Shown one piece after another: positions 23,957-35,886 of a stretch of 64,000 bases of DNA. The translations under genes and the position numbers were made by a program. Position 1 is the stretch's first letter. Every line of letters begins with the position of its first letter. The DNA is from Polytrichum commune (taxonomy: Eukaryota; Streptophyta; Polytrichopsida; Polytrichales; Polytrichaceae), in NCBI GenBank assembly GCA_950295325.1, contig OX485809.1, positions 16,554,001 through 16,618,000 on the forward strand. Direction: 5' to 3'. A model generated the notes under the pieces. It did not search any database, had not been told where the DNA came from, and saw only the letters and a program-made list of their open reading frames with translations.

Positions 23957-25986
23957 GTTTGTGTTGGACTTAGTCCTCCAGTATCTTTTGTAACCACATT
24001 GTTCAACATACAAGACTAACAAGATACAAATAACACCCCATCTGCGCTTAATAAGTGCTCAATCTCATGAATAGGCAGTTTTGTAGTTTCTTCCAAATTA
24101 GCTTTTCTTTTAAGTAGTGTTTTTTGTATGAGCATTCTGGGAGGAGGCTGCGGTTCTTGACTGTAGAATATTCAGGAAGGTGAGGTGAATTCATGTTAAG
24201 CCCTGGCTTGGGGTTACCATCACATTTCCTTTGCTTAAGGTAGTATGTGTTGACATGAGAACTGTTTGGGATGCCAAGTGCCGCATCCCACGGCCATCTT
24301 TAAACTGATCTGTGACAAACAGCTCAGGACTGTCCATGGATGATTCGAACCCCCTCCTTTAGCTATTGAACAATATTCTTTTGTAGAAAAGTATAGAGTA
24401 ATTTGGAGGGGTTTTGTATTAACTTCCTTCAGATCAAGAATGCCATACAGATGTCTTCTCTCAACAGCTACCAAAGTACCTGGGGGGGGGGGGGGGGGTG
24501 CACCTTTCACTTAAAAACCAAGGACCACATGCATTTGCAACATACTCTAAAAACTCCCTATGTACAAGCGTTTTTAGTAAAATCAAGCTATACATGTACA
24601 ATTTTGATGATAAACATACAAGTGGCAATATGTATACATAAAAAATTTACATTCACATATAGTCAATTCATATTTACAGCGAACAACCCCCATTGTATGA
24701 AAATTACAAAACCCTAGCATTCATCATCAAGTTGTTGAAGACTATTTCATCCCTTGGATTCTTATGAGTTTCATCTAAATCTACAATATATGTCATGATA
24801 GCTTATCCGAGTATTGTTTGAAAAGATCAATAAGATCATACGAAGGTTTTTTTTTTATCAAATGAGTAGTAAGATAGTAAGTCCACTTGTTGGCCTTTTT
24901 GATATTAATGTAACCAGTGACCATGCTTGATGGACATTCCATCAAATCAATTGGATCTCTATACTCGACCCAATGATTACCAAATTCTCTACGTAACTTT
25001 ATAAATCCTCCAGACAAACCAAACCTTAATTAGAGTTGGATTTTATGGTCTCCCACATTTTTGACAATTCTAGTTATAGGTGTGTTCTTGTCTTGACTTT
25101 CCTTACTTGCATCTTGTAGTTCCGATAGCAATCAAAATGCTTAGTATCTTGAACAAAAAAAAGGCTACTTGACCCATTTTATTCCACTTGTTAATTAGTC
25201 TCTACCATGCATGCTTTAATAATTGCCAAAGATTAATTCGGAGTCAAGACAAGCATTCTACTCTCTATTCAAAGCCAAGAATTCAATTGGTGAAAGAATT
25301 TATCTATGAATACCTATTGTTCCTTGTACAATCCAGTACACAAAACCATTGTTGTGACAAGCACCCAGAGGAGGTAGGGACAATGTAAAAGACTCGAAAC
25401 GAATGAGGAAAGGAGTTTTGAGCACCTTCACAATTTCAATAAGCTTTTATGTTGGCCTTTGCGACAAGACCTAACTTTGAAGTCACCTAATGCCTGCAAT
25501 CACTACTTGCATCAACCTCCCGCATCAATCTCCTACATCTCCACAAAAAACCATAGCTTGTTTTTCTTGCAACCCTAAGCAAGAAGTGGCCTTATAAACA
25601 TTCTCAACTCAACAACCCTTTCTACAACCCTATAATTGCCTCTTTCATATATGCATGGATGAGATAAGGAAATGAAAAATTTATTCATCCTAGTTTTCAT
25701 CCAATAGTAAATACTTATCCCATAAAGTCGAGCGACACTACCATAGACGTACACATGTTTTATATCTTCTAGAGGTCCTTCATACATGTACATAACTATG
25801 AGCTACAATTTGTGTAGCATATGTATACGTAGTACAACAAAGTTCAAAATAATACCCCTTTTGTGCACTCACGTGTACTCATATGTGTTATGAAAGGTGC
25901 ACCCCTTAGACCAAAATACCGTCCTGATCTTCGGTCCTCAACCAATATCAAATGATGTCTCAACAAGAACATTTGACGGGTTTGAC
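23957..25986. other. Downstream of MES; gene-free stretch
   Basis: The MES 3' UTR should lie in the first few hundred bases. A 17-base G run lies at 24482-24498. Several short open frames on both strands have no recognisable domain. I see no other feature. Confidence 0.5.
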
Positions 25987-26508
25987 GGGCTTGTAACTTG
26001 TCAAAGGTCCCGACTGTGAGCGATAACTACAAGCAATGTGAATATCATAATCTTGGCCACAAGATAGAAAAGCATGTCAATAGATGAACTATGTAGTCCT
26101 CCTATTTACATGCAAGCCTTGAGAAATTTAGTTAGTTGTTTCGACAATGTGTCAGCGATTTGTTGTAAGTATTCGATTTTGGGATTCAAGCATAATATTG
26201 AGGAAGGGAAGCAAATACTATGATTGCACTTTCCGAAATCCGAAAATTGAGATAGGTTGGTGAAGGGCTTGTAACTTGTCAAAGGTCTCGAGTGTGAGCG
26301 ATAAATACAAGCAATGTGAACATCATAATCTTGGCCACAAGATAGAAAACCATGTCAATAGATGAACTATGTAGTCCTATTTACATGCGAGCTTTGAGAA
26401 ATTTAGTTAGTTGCTTAGACAATAGAGTTATCTTTTAACTCAACCGGAGTTTTAGTAGGGAGTTGGTTGTTTCGCATGCATAACTTTCCATGTTCGGTAA
26501 GTTGTGGG

Positions 26509-27876
26509 CAGGGGTGTTTTTTCACAAGGTCCCTAACATGTCTAGGGACATGTTCATAAAAAAAAAACATTTCCAGTGAACGGGTTCTTAGAAAATGAAC
26601 CGGTTTTGGGACGTGTGAAATTCACTTTGGACGGGTTCTAAAAATAACATTTTTTAAAATTAAAAAAAATGGTACAAATATCAATTACGTTATGTCATAT
26701 ATGACATGTGAATATAAGCATAATGCAATCAAACTATCAATCTTGAAGTGCTTGATTCACTTGCATACATTAATTCATCAACCACAAAATTTAGAAGCTT
26801 TTTAACATAATGTCAAAGATTACAATTGAAGGTAAACTTAGTAATTGAATAAGAATTAGTATATATAAACATGTTAAAAAGTTTAAAAATAAAGAGCTAC
26901 TTACCCTTCAAAGAAATAATTGAATTCTCCTATCCTTCATGTTTCTCCAAACAAGCATCATTGCACTCCAATCGATGTTTTCAACTGGAATATTTGCACA
27001 TGAAATGCGCATCAAAGTATCCAAAGTTTCCAACTTCAAACAAGTACGTAGATGACTTTTGATTAGGTTTTGTTTAGAAAACCCCTCTCACATATTGCAG
27101 TGCTCACATTGACTCAACAACTTACAAGCTCAACCCTGCAATTTGCAAGGGTTTAACTCGAATTGACAGAAATTCCTGCACAACCCTCGAATTTGCACCC
27201 AACCCACAACAAAAGAGAGGAATAAGACTCTCAAGATTTAGGATGCTAATGAATCGAACATATGCAACTGAAAGCTAAAGCAACTGAGAGACTGGTGAGA
27301 GATAACTTGATTGCAGTCGTCAAATGAACCGGTTGAATTTGAGAAAACACCTGTTGAAGTTCAAGATTGCAGGAGAAGATTGTTCCGGCGGCACTCTTCA
27401 ACTTCTTGAATTCGAGTTAGTTTCAAATGAACCAATTGAGTTTGAGAAAACACCTGTTGAAGTTCAAGATTGCAGGAGGAGATTATTCCAGCGGCACTCT
27501 CCAACTTCTTGAATTCGAGTTAGTTTCAAATGAACCGGTTGAGTTTGAGTGACTGAGTCTAGTGCAGTTTCTCTGAACTAGTATGTGGACAAACAAACAA
27601 AATGGGGCAGTGGCAGGCTGGCAAATTGGTAATTATAATAGAAAAAGCAGAAATGAACGAAGATAGTAAGATACTATTGTTTCCAAGTGGCAAGTGCACC
27701 AATCACATGCCGACATCTTTCGGGTTATCTTTATCGATTTGTTTTTTCCTTTAACCTTTTCATGGACGGGTTGGTTTAGAAATTACCGGTTTTGGGACGG
27801 GTTGCAATTTTTTTTGCCTTTCAATTCGAGGTTTTGGGACGTGGACGGGTAAAAACTTTGTGAAAAAACAGCCCTG
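26509..27876. mobile_element. Non-autonomous hAT element with perfect 8-bp target duplication
   Basis: The termini are CAGGGGTGTTTTTTCACAA and, complemented from the right end, CAGGGCTGTTTTTTCACAAA. The 8-bp sequence GTTGTGGG lies directly outside both ends (26501-26508, 27877-27884), as hAT transposition produces. Subterminal GACGGGTT- and GGGACGTG-like motifs recur near both ends. The 1368-bp interior has no transposase. It contains a 103-bp tandem repeat (copies at about 27321, 27424 and 27527), and the open frames there derive from it. Confidence 0.93.
27321..27545. repeat. 103-bp tandem repeat inside the hAT element
   Basis: CAAATGAACC followed by GAGAAAACACCTGTTGAAG begins at 27321 and 27424, and a third partial unit starts at 27527. 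The units differ at only a few bases. Confidence 0.85.
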
Positions 27877-28290
27877 GTTGTGGGTGCATGCTTGGAGTCA
27901 ATGTGGAGGTTTGAACGAAGGACCTTCCATATTGGTTCATTGGGTACCAAACTCATTTTGGCGTCTCTTGGCATGCCAAAATGAGTTTGGTACCCAATGA
28001 ACTAATATGGAAGGTCCTTCGTTCAAACCTCCACATTGACTCCAAGCATGCACCCACAACTTACCGAACATGGAAAGTTATGCATGCGAAACAACCAACT
28101 CCCTACTAAAACTCCGGTTGAGTTAAAGGATAACTCTAATATATCAGTGATTTGCTGTGAGTATTCGATATTCGATTTTGCGATTCAAGCATAATATTGA
28201 GGAAGGGAAGCGAACACTATGATTGTACATTCCGGAACCCGAAAATTGAGATAGGTTGGTGATGGATTGGAGACGATTTTGAGACTACCA

Positions 28291-29013
28291 CTTTTATGGT
28301 GTAGGTACATGCTCATAGTTCGTACTCAAAGGTGCTACGGGCGGGGACGGAAAGGGTTAAAGGGTAGCATGTGCATGCAAAAACATAAATACACCATCGT
28401 TCGATTGGGAGGCTCGAATCACATCTTCACTGATTGTCTCTTCTAGCTTGGGGCCAACAATGAGAATATCCACAACAACCCATAAATATGTGCATTTAAA
28501 ATTGTATGTGTGTCAAAGCACCAAACGCGGAGCCACCCCAAAATAACAACAATCTTTATAAGGTAGAAATACAATAGCCCGTGAAAATAAGGTGATTCGC
28601 ATTGAAGATCTGGTCTGACAATCATGAGATAAAATTCCAAGATAGACGAGAAGATTTCATGAAGAATTAATGCAAGTCATTTCATATTTTTCTGCCCTAT
28701 ACAAAAAATGCTACAATTTATCAAAGTGGAAAGTTGTCCAAACCCGTACTCGTTCACTAGATTCTCCCTACATCGAACACGGTGATCCGCATTTCCATAC
28801 ATAACATCGCCTAAATCGGTTACCTCATGAGTACATTTGCACTTGACTCCCATTGGCCACACTAAGTGTACACGCATTGAAGTTGCCGCCGAGCCATGAT
28901 CAATTTTAGAAATAGCACTTCACCATTATGATGGCGGTTTAGTGCACGGCTAGAGGGTGGTTAACGGGTTATGGTATTTCTACCTTATTCCACTCCATTG
29001 ATGTAATCTAAAC
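28291..29013. other. Gene-free stretch
   Basis: Two minus-strand open frames of 65-66 codons occur here without any recognisable domain. I see nothing else supportable. Confidence 0.45.
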
Positions 29014-29015
29014 TA

Positions 29016-29651
29016 CACTAATCTCCCATTGAAGTATGCACTTTAAACTTGAGCCGTTGGTGCGCACTTAGTTGGTAGATTAGTTTTTTTTTACTCATAT
29101 TGCTTTCTAGACCCTCTGATTCAATGAATTGCAACGGGGAACGGATGAAGCTTGAGGCAACTTGCTTGACCGAAGCCCAACAATGTGAAATCATTGCAAA
29201 GTTGAGCAAGCCGAACGCGCCAAGCGAGCGGGCGTTGGGGCGGGAGTATGACGTCAGGGAAGGTGCCATCCGGAAAGTTATGGAAACGATGCGAATTGAA
29301 GAGAGAACCACCTATCGATGACGAAATCCAGCCGATTGAGGCATTTGCTGAATCTTGAAGTGCTACCGACTTCAAAGGCTTTGAAGCTCTAGTGTCCTTG
29401 ACATCGACGACCAATTGCTTTGCTCCGATGTTTAAACGGAAGTTGGACAGATGTATGATGAACTCTGACAATCGTTTGAGACGTTTCAACGAAACGTTAA
29501 CAAATTGACAATGAATGTCAAGCATAAAAATTCCATGCATTCATGGCAAATGACTTTGCATGACATGATCGAACAATGAAGTACGAACCCTGATTTTTGT
29601 CCAAAAAATTGCGCACTTAACCAGGATGCGTACTTAAGCGGGAGATTACTG
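29016..29651 (+). mobile_element. Pogo/Tigger-like element, deleted
   Basis: The termini are CACTAATCTCCCATTGAAGT and, complemented from the right end, CAGTAATCTCCCGCTTAAGT. Both are flanked by TA (29014-29015, 29652-29653). Subterminal GTGCGCA motifs lie in both arms. At 636 bp it is far too short for a complete pogo-type element, and only a helix-turn-helix fragment remains inside. Confidence 0.85.
29124..29321 (+). pseudogene. Fragment of a pogo/Tigger-type transposase DNA-binding domain
   Basis: The frame encodes CLTEAQQCEIIAKLSKPN, then ALGREYDVREGAIRKV, the pattern of the N-terminal CENP-B/psq-type helix-turn-helix of Tigger-like transposases. The frame is lost just after IRKV. A shifted frame continues as KLWKRCELKREPPID and then stops. 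No DDE catalytic domain follows before the right terminus. Because this part of such proteins binds the terminal repeats, the relic shows which superfamily the element came from. Confidence 0.8.
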
Positions 29652-29653
29652 TA

Positions 29654-30675
29654 CTTCACTCTTCACAACTTTACTAGGGGATTAACCCTCCATCTCAGCA
29701 CTTGATAATATTATTCTGATGATGATGAACTGTTGAAGTGCACACAAGGGTCATAGAAACACTCCAAACCATGATCTTCGAGGCCAGAAACTGGAGATTG
29801 ATTTCACCCTATTGCAGGTCACTCCCTCTTCTTCAAATCACAAATTTTAAAAGCTCAATCCGATTCCTTGATTCCTCCAATCCGTACGAGCGACATACCG
29901 GCCCACCCAAATCGTCACTGCTTTCGTATTCACGTGTGATATCGCCACCATGTCTTCCACTGTGTCTATGAAGTCCGTAAAAGTCTACTCCTTCAAAAAC
30001 CATGATGTCACTACCGTCAAACAATTGTGGCCTAAAGAACGACAAAATTTCCACGTACGCTCCCACAGCCGGCAACATTCGTAGTGTGTTTCTCCGCTGA
30101 CAAGCTTGACTTTCGCCAAGATTGACATCGTCACAAGATCGACATGCATCCCAAAGTGCAATCGCATCGACGAAAACGCGATCGCTCGTTGTAACCAAGG
30201 TCCCTCCTGTGGCACAATTGCGTTCTGGAAGCTCACAGATTGTCCATCTCACCGATTGTTCAACTCACATCGTTACAATTTGTCACTCCGAACATGGACG
30301 AAGCAGGAACCTCTTCGTTTAGTTTCTGTAGCCGTGTTGGAAACGAAGACTCGGTGAAAGGTCGCCTTGTTGAGCCTCGGCCAAGTGTTTAGGCTACTTG
30401 CGCTATCATGTGCAGACAGGGTTCGAAATCACCAGTGTGGAAGCTATTGTTCTTATGCAGGTCAAAATCACAAATTAACAAGATTGACGTGACTCGGAAG
30501 AGATTTCTCCAAAGTGGGTATCCTATATCAGTTTATAGATGGAAGAAATTTGAGAAGACTTGTAGTGAGTGGCAGTGGAACTGCGGAGATAACTAAAGAT
30601 TGAACTATGAATAGAGGACGATTACAACTCCAAACTGTAGGATATCGTCAAACATCACACGACACTTTGTTGTAA
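29654..30675 (-). other. Unrecognised open frame (minus 29833-30252) and flanks
   Basis: A 139-codon minus-strand frame has GC and codon content higher than its surroundings. It reads CDDVNLGESQACQRRNTLRM, EILSFFRPQLFDGSD and VFEGVDFYGLHRHSGR in part. I recognise no family. It may be part of an exon, a captured gene fragment or chance. No splice chain or start could be supported. Confidence 0.3.
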
Positions 30676-31173
30676 GGGCCACTTCACACACGAGCCAAGA
30701 GCCGTGACCATGACATTGTGGAGCTCAAAAGAAAGTTTCCAAAGGCCATCCCAAGACACTTTCAAAATCATGTAGTGTGGTCACCGATCCACAAGTGTCG
30801 TGTGAAGTCATATGTGACCGCGCCCTCAATCAAATGCTAATTCAATGAATATCTATTCATGTGGGTCCTCACACATGAGTAAATAGAATAAATCAACGGT
30901 TGTGAACATTCGGAGTGTCATGGTCTCCCGGTTTTGTGTTAGGCCTACATTTAAAAGGCGATTTTTGAAAATAATCCAAGTGACCATGAAACATGATCCA
31001 TTAGATGCCATGTAGGAATCCATGCAGACTTTACTTCCATCTTGCATTCACTTACTCCGATGGTCCCTCAAGTGTAGTGTGAAGTGAACTTGGACCGGCT
31101 CCGCCTTTTCCACCAATGAGAGTGCTTGAAGTGTAATGGTCACGGGCTTGCAGTCTTGTGTGTGAAGTGGCCC
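30676..31173 (+). mobile_element. MITE of the GGGCCACTTCACAC family, copy 2
   Basis: The termini are GGGCCACTTCACACACGAG and, complemented, GGGCCACTTCACACACAAG, nearly perfect over 17 bases. The interior is collinear with 12166-12676. The flanks are TAA and TAC, close to a 3-bp duplication. Minus-strand open frames spanning it are not genes. Confidence 0.9.
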
Positions 31174-33959
31174 TACGTCATACGACAACATCACAAAAAC
31201 AGCCCGGCCCTTGGTCACCATATTGATAAAATGGGAGTCGAGGTTGTTATTGTGCACTGCAATGTCGCGTATTGACGAGAACGACTCAATTGTTTATGAA
31301 TCATCTCTACTAATTTCACATCTTCCTCCAATATTACAACCCTTTACTGAATATCATAATTTTAATATGCGATAACCCTTTACCCAATATTATAAACCTT
31401 CCAATAATCTCCAACATGACATACTCAAATTCACATTTAGTCTCATATCTTTCTTTCTTTTTAATGAATATCACATTGCGTATCTATTGTATTAGAGATG
31501 CTCCTCGTTACTCACTATTGTAGAAACACCAACATAACCATTTAAGAACATCTCACATATACTCTTCAAAAATTTGTTGCAAATTGAGATTGAGCCATGT
31601 TGATTACATTCTTATGACATTGGATTCATACAAAACGTGTCAATGGATTCGAAGTTATTCATAACATTATTCCAGATCAGTTGAGGCTAAGTGGTTTGGA
31701 AGTAATTAGACTTAGGCTCGTCTACCTTAGGAGTCATAAAACGTCATCAAAGTGAAATTATCCTCTAGTGAATGATATACAAATTTTGTGGTTGATTGAG
31801 AAACCGGAGACAATCCAAGTTCACTTTCACACTAAACTTTGAAGGCATATTAAGGGACAAAAGGAAATGGGAATGGACTAAAAAACTACATGGTGTCCTA
31901 CGTGACAACAAGTGGATAATGTTTCATGGTCTATCAGGTGTTGCGTTAGGCCCAATTAAAAAGAGGTGGATCTAGCGTAAAATTGGAGGTTGTGGCAATC
32001 CATTGGCTTCTAAACAAAATTTATATTACCACGGTGGGGGCTCGAAACTAAACATATGTTGCGGTCTTCAACATGGTCCACTTCATTTTACGCTAAGCTT
32101 GAGGGCCCATCAATTGCAAAATTGGATTACCTTTGGATGATTTTCAAGGCCCTTCAGATTTCATGGTCACAACTCAAGGTTTGTGTGTTAAGGGGGCGTT
32201 AGCATCAAAATTCTGTTCAATAGAGCCAAATATTGCATAAGGTAGATGGGCGTTATTTGGTCACTTTTAGTTGTATATTGCCTTATACTAACTTACTCAA
32301 ATTTGCGAGGTTAATCTTTACATGTGCCCGCAAATATACATGAAGAAGCCATGATCCATCTTAAGAAGATTCTAGATCTAATCTCGACTTAATATGGATA
32401 ATCAAAGGGCATTGACATTGTGTCACAAGGTCACGTAGATCCCCGAGTATGTTGGCAATTAAACATAAAATAGTAAGAATTCATGACCACGTAGTCTAAT
32501 CTCTTTTAAACATATGTCCTTCTTGTGTATATTCTTACATTTGCACCTACCTACCCACTAAGATAAGTAACCAAATTGAGCATGGGAAATCTTATAACAT
32601 ATGCTTGATTTTCCAAGTGGCCATGACTTGTTTTACATGTGATGAATAAAATGAGGACGCCATTGCAAGCATGGTGTGATTGAGAGCCTAATTCCCATTA
32701 CAACATGTAGATATTTTCATAGCCAAAGCTTTAAATAGAGAATCTCTACAACACAATCAATGGACAATGAGTAATTGTGGTAACGAATGGACAACACACA
32801 TGATCTCATGCCTTAAAAAGTCTATAGTCAATAGTCAATATAGTCTATAGTCTTAGAAAGTTAAGTGATAAAAAGAAAATGTATTTTTTACCATGGCCTT
32901 GTTTGTATCAAGTTTCGTTGGTGGGTTACATGTGACTTTTTATTCAACTAAAATGTCGATAGTCAATATTGGACACCTTTTATTTACACCAAATACTTGT
33001 CCCGGTCATATCTCAATCATATCTAAATTTTGGAAACCGACTTTTAAGTAAATCTAGATTCATACATGAATTTTGGACACAATAGATTTGTCTACGTGTA
33101 CTTCTATTAGGCGGATCCTATGATAGAAATGGCATAAACTATTATTAGATGTGAATTATATCTCTTGTTGTAGACACATAATCAACATTCATGTAATCCT
33201 AGACCTAGGCCCAGTCCAAAATCACAATATGTTGATATGTGTCATAAGATCCACATCAAGACTGGTTATTGGACCACGTTGCTTCTTTAAAGTATATATA
33301 ATTAGGGTATTCATCATATTTTTCCTAGTTTCCTACCTCAAATAAATTTCCCATATCTTGACAATACGAAAATTACTCTTGTATGCATTATTATCTTGGA
33401 GAATTCTTTTTATCCATATTTGCTTGTTCCTACTTTGCATTCATACACACATTGCACACTGCCATGTACAATTAAACTAGGTGATGTTAACAAAAGTAGG
33501 TTATGATGTTTATAAAAGCAAGTTCGTCATAGAACCTAAAACGATACTATCTATACAGGGGTAGTGCAATATAGGAGTCAAATTATGAACTACATGGAGC
33601 TCATAAATGTAGAGAATCAAGTGGGTCTTGAGGAACAAAGAGCAACTTGATTGTATGGCACTCCGGTGAAGTGCTTGGTGAAGTATAATGATGTCCTTTG
33701 CATATCTAACCAGTATGGCAACTTTACTACACTCATTTATGCCAATTAGTGTGTGTTACTATTCAGAGTGACGAGGTGTTAGAACTATTTGACGAGAATG
33801 TAATATTTTTACCAAGCAAAGTCATTTATGTTCTATAATGTTCAAACAACCTACTGAACTTTCATTGGTAGAAATTGAACTCCTAACTAAGACGTTACTA
33901 CACTGCGTAACCCCAAATAGTAGCATGCAATATGCATCTATTACGCGGTTACTTTTCTT
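31174..33959. other. Gene-free stretch with old repeats
   Basis: A minus-strand family-X fragment lies near 32440-32575. A stretch near 31920-32215 (CATGGTCACAACTC followed by TTGTGTGTTAAG) faintly resembles the right end of the GGGCCACTTC MITE. No gene is supported. Confidence 0.45.
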
Positions 33960-34130
33960 AGTTGGGCTTCTACATTTGGTTGATATGTGGTTCGGTGAGG
34001 ATCAAAGAGCAAACATCATAATGACACATGTAAAAAGAGATTGGACTACATTTTTAAATGTCAATAACTACTCTACACTCAAGAGTGGACACGATTGGGA
34101 GGACCTATGTATCTTGTTAAGAAATCAACA
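33960..34130 (+). repeat. Family-X copy
   Basis: GATATGTGGTTCGGTGAGGA, CATAATGACACATG, AGATTGGACTACAT and GATTGGGAGGACCTATG match the copies at 17165 and 17530. The 106-codon open frame across it is the translated repeat. Confidence 0.65.
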
Positions 34131-34317
34131 AACATGCACTTCAGATAACCATAACTAAAGCAAGGAAGATGCGATTTTCAATCCGGTTTTGCATGTGTTT
34201 CATCACAGTTTTGCTAATGCAACACAAATTTTGTTGTGTAAATCTTATCGGTAGAAGTTGAAGAACATGGAAAAAGGAACCAAATAACACCCACATACCT
34301 TAATTAGGATAATCGGT

Positions 34318-35020
34318 GTAGTAGAAATGTGGTACTCGCATGACATCCCATCTAACACAAAATGATCAAAATGACATGTAGAGGTGCCGCGTCACTGAGG
34401 TGTTGTGAACGCCTCCCGTGTGGTCGGGGGCTAGGAAGATCTCAACTATCGATTGCGATCTGACAGATCTAAAGCTTCCTATGTTGCCCCAGCTCCTCGT
34501 TTCTCTTCCCCTCGGGTAGAGCTTGAAGAACTTCACGTTGGATGAAATCTCCACCTCCATCCACTCACGAATCTTGAATGAAAATTTTAAAACTAAGTGC
34601 TTCAATAAAAGGATTTGTGGAGGAGATGATGCCAACAGGGGAGTTCAAACTCCTACCTCTTCCTTCTAAAAGGATGGGTACTAGCCATCAACTCCAAGCC
34701 CCTTTTGATGACCATCCTTTAAATGAAATTAAAATTTAACCAATTGTATGAGAGCATTTTTGTTGGATTTTGAAGGTTCCCAAAATATTCTTTAAGTCTC
34801 AATGAACTTCCCCGGAGTATATCCGAAGAATCTTTTTTCGGGTTGCTCGAACAATTTCATAGACCGTAGGATGGGGCTCTGTGAATGGATGGTTTGGATG
34901 TGGTCTGCCCACGACCACACACCCTCCATTCACAACGCCTCAGTGACATGGGTAGAAGTGTCACCCGAGGTCATCTCGTGGCAGATGCTTATCTCATGCG
35001 GGTACCACATTCCTACTACA
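34318..35020. mobile_element. Foldback element with a SINE-like insert
   Basis: The left end TGTAGTAGAAATGTGGTACT pairs with right-end sequence whose complement is TGTAGTAGGAATGTGGTACC. Further in, GTCACTGAGGTGTTGTGAAC faces GTTCACAACGCCTCAGTGAC-like sequence near 34930. Between the arms lies a tRNA-derived SINE-like segment (34576-34760). Its right end overlaps the left end of the next element. Confidence 0.75.
34576..34760 (-). mobile_element. SINE-like segment with tRNA-type promoter boxes
   Basis: On the minus strand GGAGTTGATGGCTAG resembles the A box of a tRNA gene, and about 40-50 bases further GAGTTTGAACTCC resembles the B box. The arrangement fits a tRNA-derived SINE head. The tail and target duplication are not clear. 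Confidence 0.5.
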
Positions 35021-35361
35021 CTAAATAAGTAGATTAGTGTTAGATGAAGATTAGTGTTAGATGCAATAGTTACCTAAAACACTAATTTTCAACTGATATT
35101 ACAATTAGTGTTTGAATAGGGTTTGAACAAATTATACCTTTTACGAGGTTCTCGTATTCTTCTTCCTTCAATTCTTCATTCCAAGATTTACAAAATATCA
35201 TCTAACACTAAATGCGCTCATGTAAATATTTTAAGTTACTACTTGGTACAAATAGTGTTAGAGTTGACATTTAGTGTTCTAACACTATAGAGACAATTTA
35301 CATTTAGCGTTTTCGTCGACTATTAGTGTTTCCAACACTAATCTACCTATTTAGTGTAGTG
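35014..35361. mobile_element. CACTA-like MITE
   Basis: The left end TACTACACTAAATAAGTAG and the right-end complement CACTACACTAAATAGGTAG are inverted repeats beginning with a CACTA-type motif. The 348-bp body has many ACACTAA/TTAGTGT motifs in both directions, like CACTA subterminal repeats. A 3-bp target duplication cannot be fixed because TCC/CTC are ambiguous. Confidence 0.7.
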
Positions 35362-35886
35362 CTCCTTGCATCTAAATAGAGGCATCCAAAATAGGTATGG
35401 TCCTCAAATTGCACCCATTGTCCTCACATGTAATTTTCAAATTTGTCAGTTACAAGCTGAAACAACCCAATTAGTTTAGACACCATTCGCATGTTTAAAA
35501 ATCTTTAGGATGATGCATTTGGAGGCACATTTGTCTCTATGATACGTCATCATATTCCTCAACTCCAACAGCTCTTAAGATATCTATTATGGGTCCATAT
35601 ATAAAGCATGCTTATTGTGAAATTGGATTCCTCATATGTACGTCTTTTGCAACAAATTGCTTCCATGTTCATTCTGTACCACATTGTTTAAATTTTCAGG
35701 AAGAGGCGCTTCAAATTTGCCCCTGCCATTTGTCACTAATTAATCATGATCCTCGAGGTTCCGAGCCCTGAAAATACACAATATTTTCACCACGATATAA
35801 AGATATGTGTGGCATGTGCATTATATTCTTTCATTTCCTTCTTTCAGCATATAGTGTGTCAAGCTTACCATGAAAAAGCGGGAGTA

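Larger units (their letters stand above)
26425..28136. mobile_element. TA-flanked foldback element, split by a hAT insertion
   Basis: The ends are GAGTTATCTTTTAACTCAAC and its complement, flanked by TA (26423-26424, 28137-28138). The arms are long, so the element is almost a full hairpin: GCATGCTTGGAGTCAATGTG on one side faces CACATTGACTCCAAGCATGC on the other. Without the internal hAT element and its duplicated target it would be about 336 bp. An uninterrupted relative lies at 59114-59432. TA flanks suggest a Tc1/mariner-type origin. Confidence 0.9.
25987..28290. repeat. Direct duplication of about 280 bp, second unit split by nested transposons
   Basis: GGGCTTGTAACTTGTCAAAG begins one unit at 25987 and a second at 26265. 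Both continue through GTGAGCGATAA and TCTTGGCCACAAGATAGAAA. The first unit goes straight on to CAGCGATTTGTTGTAAG and AAGCATAATATTGAGGAAGG. The second is interrupted at 26425-28136 and resumes with TCAGTGATTTGCTGTGAG, so the first unit shows the uninterrupted state. Confidence 0.85.

Noticed and set aside
34900-34960. Exon with inverted partner at 34380
   Set aside because: The pair forms the arms of a foldback element; there are no splice signals or domain.
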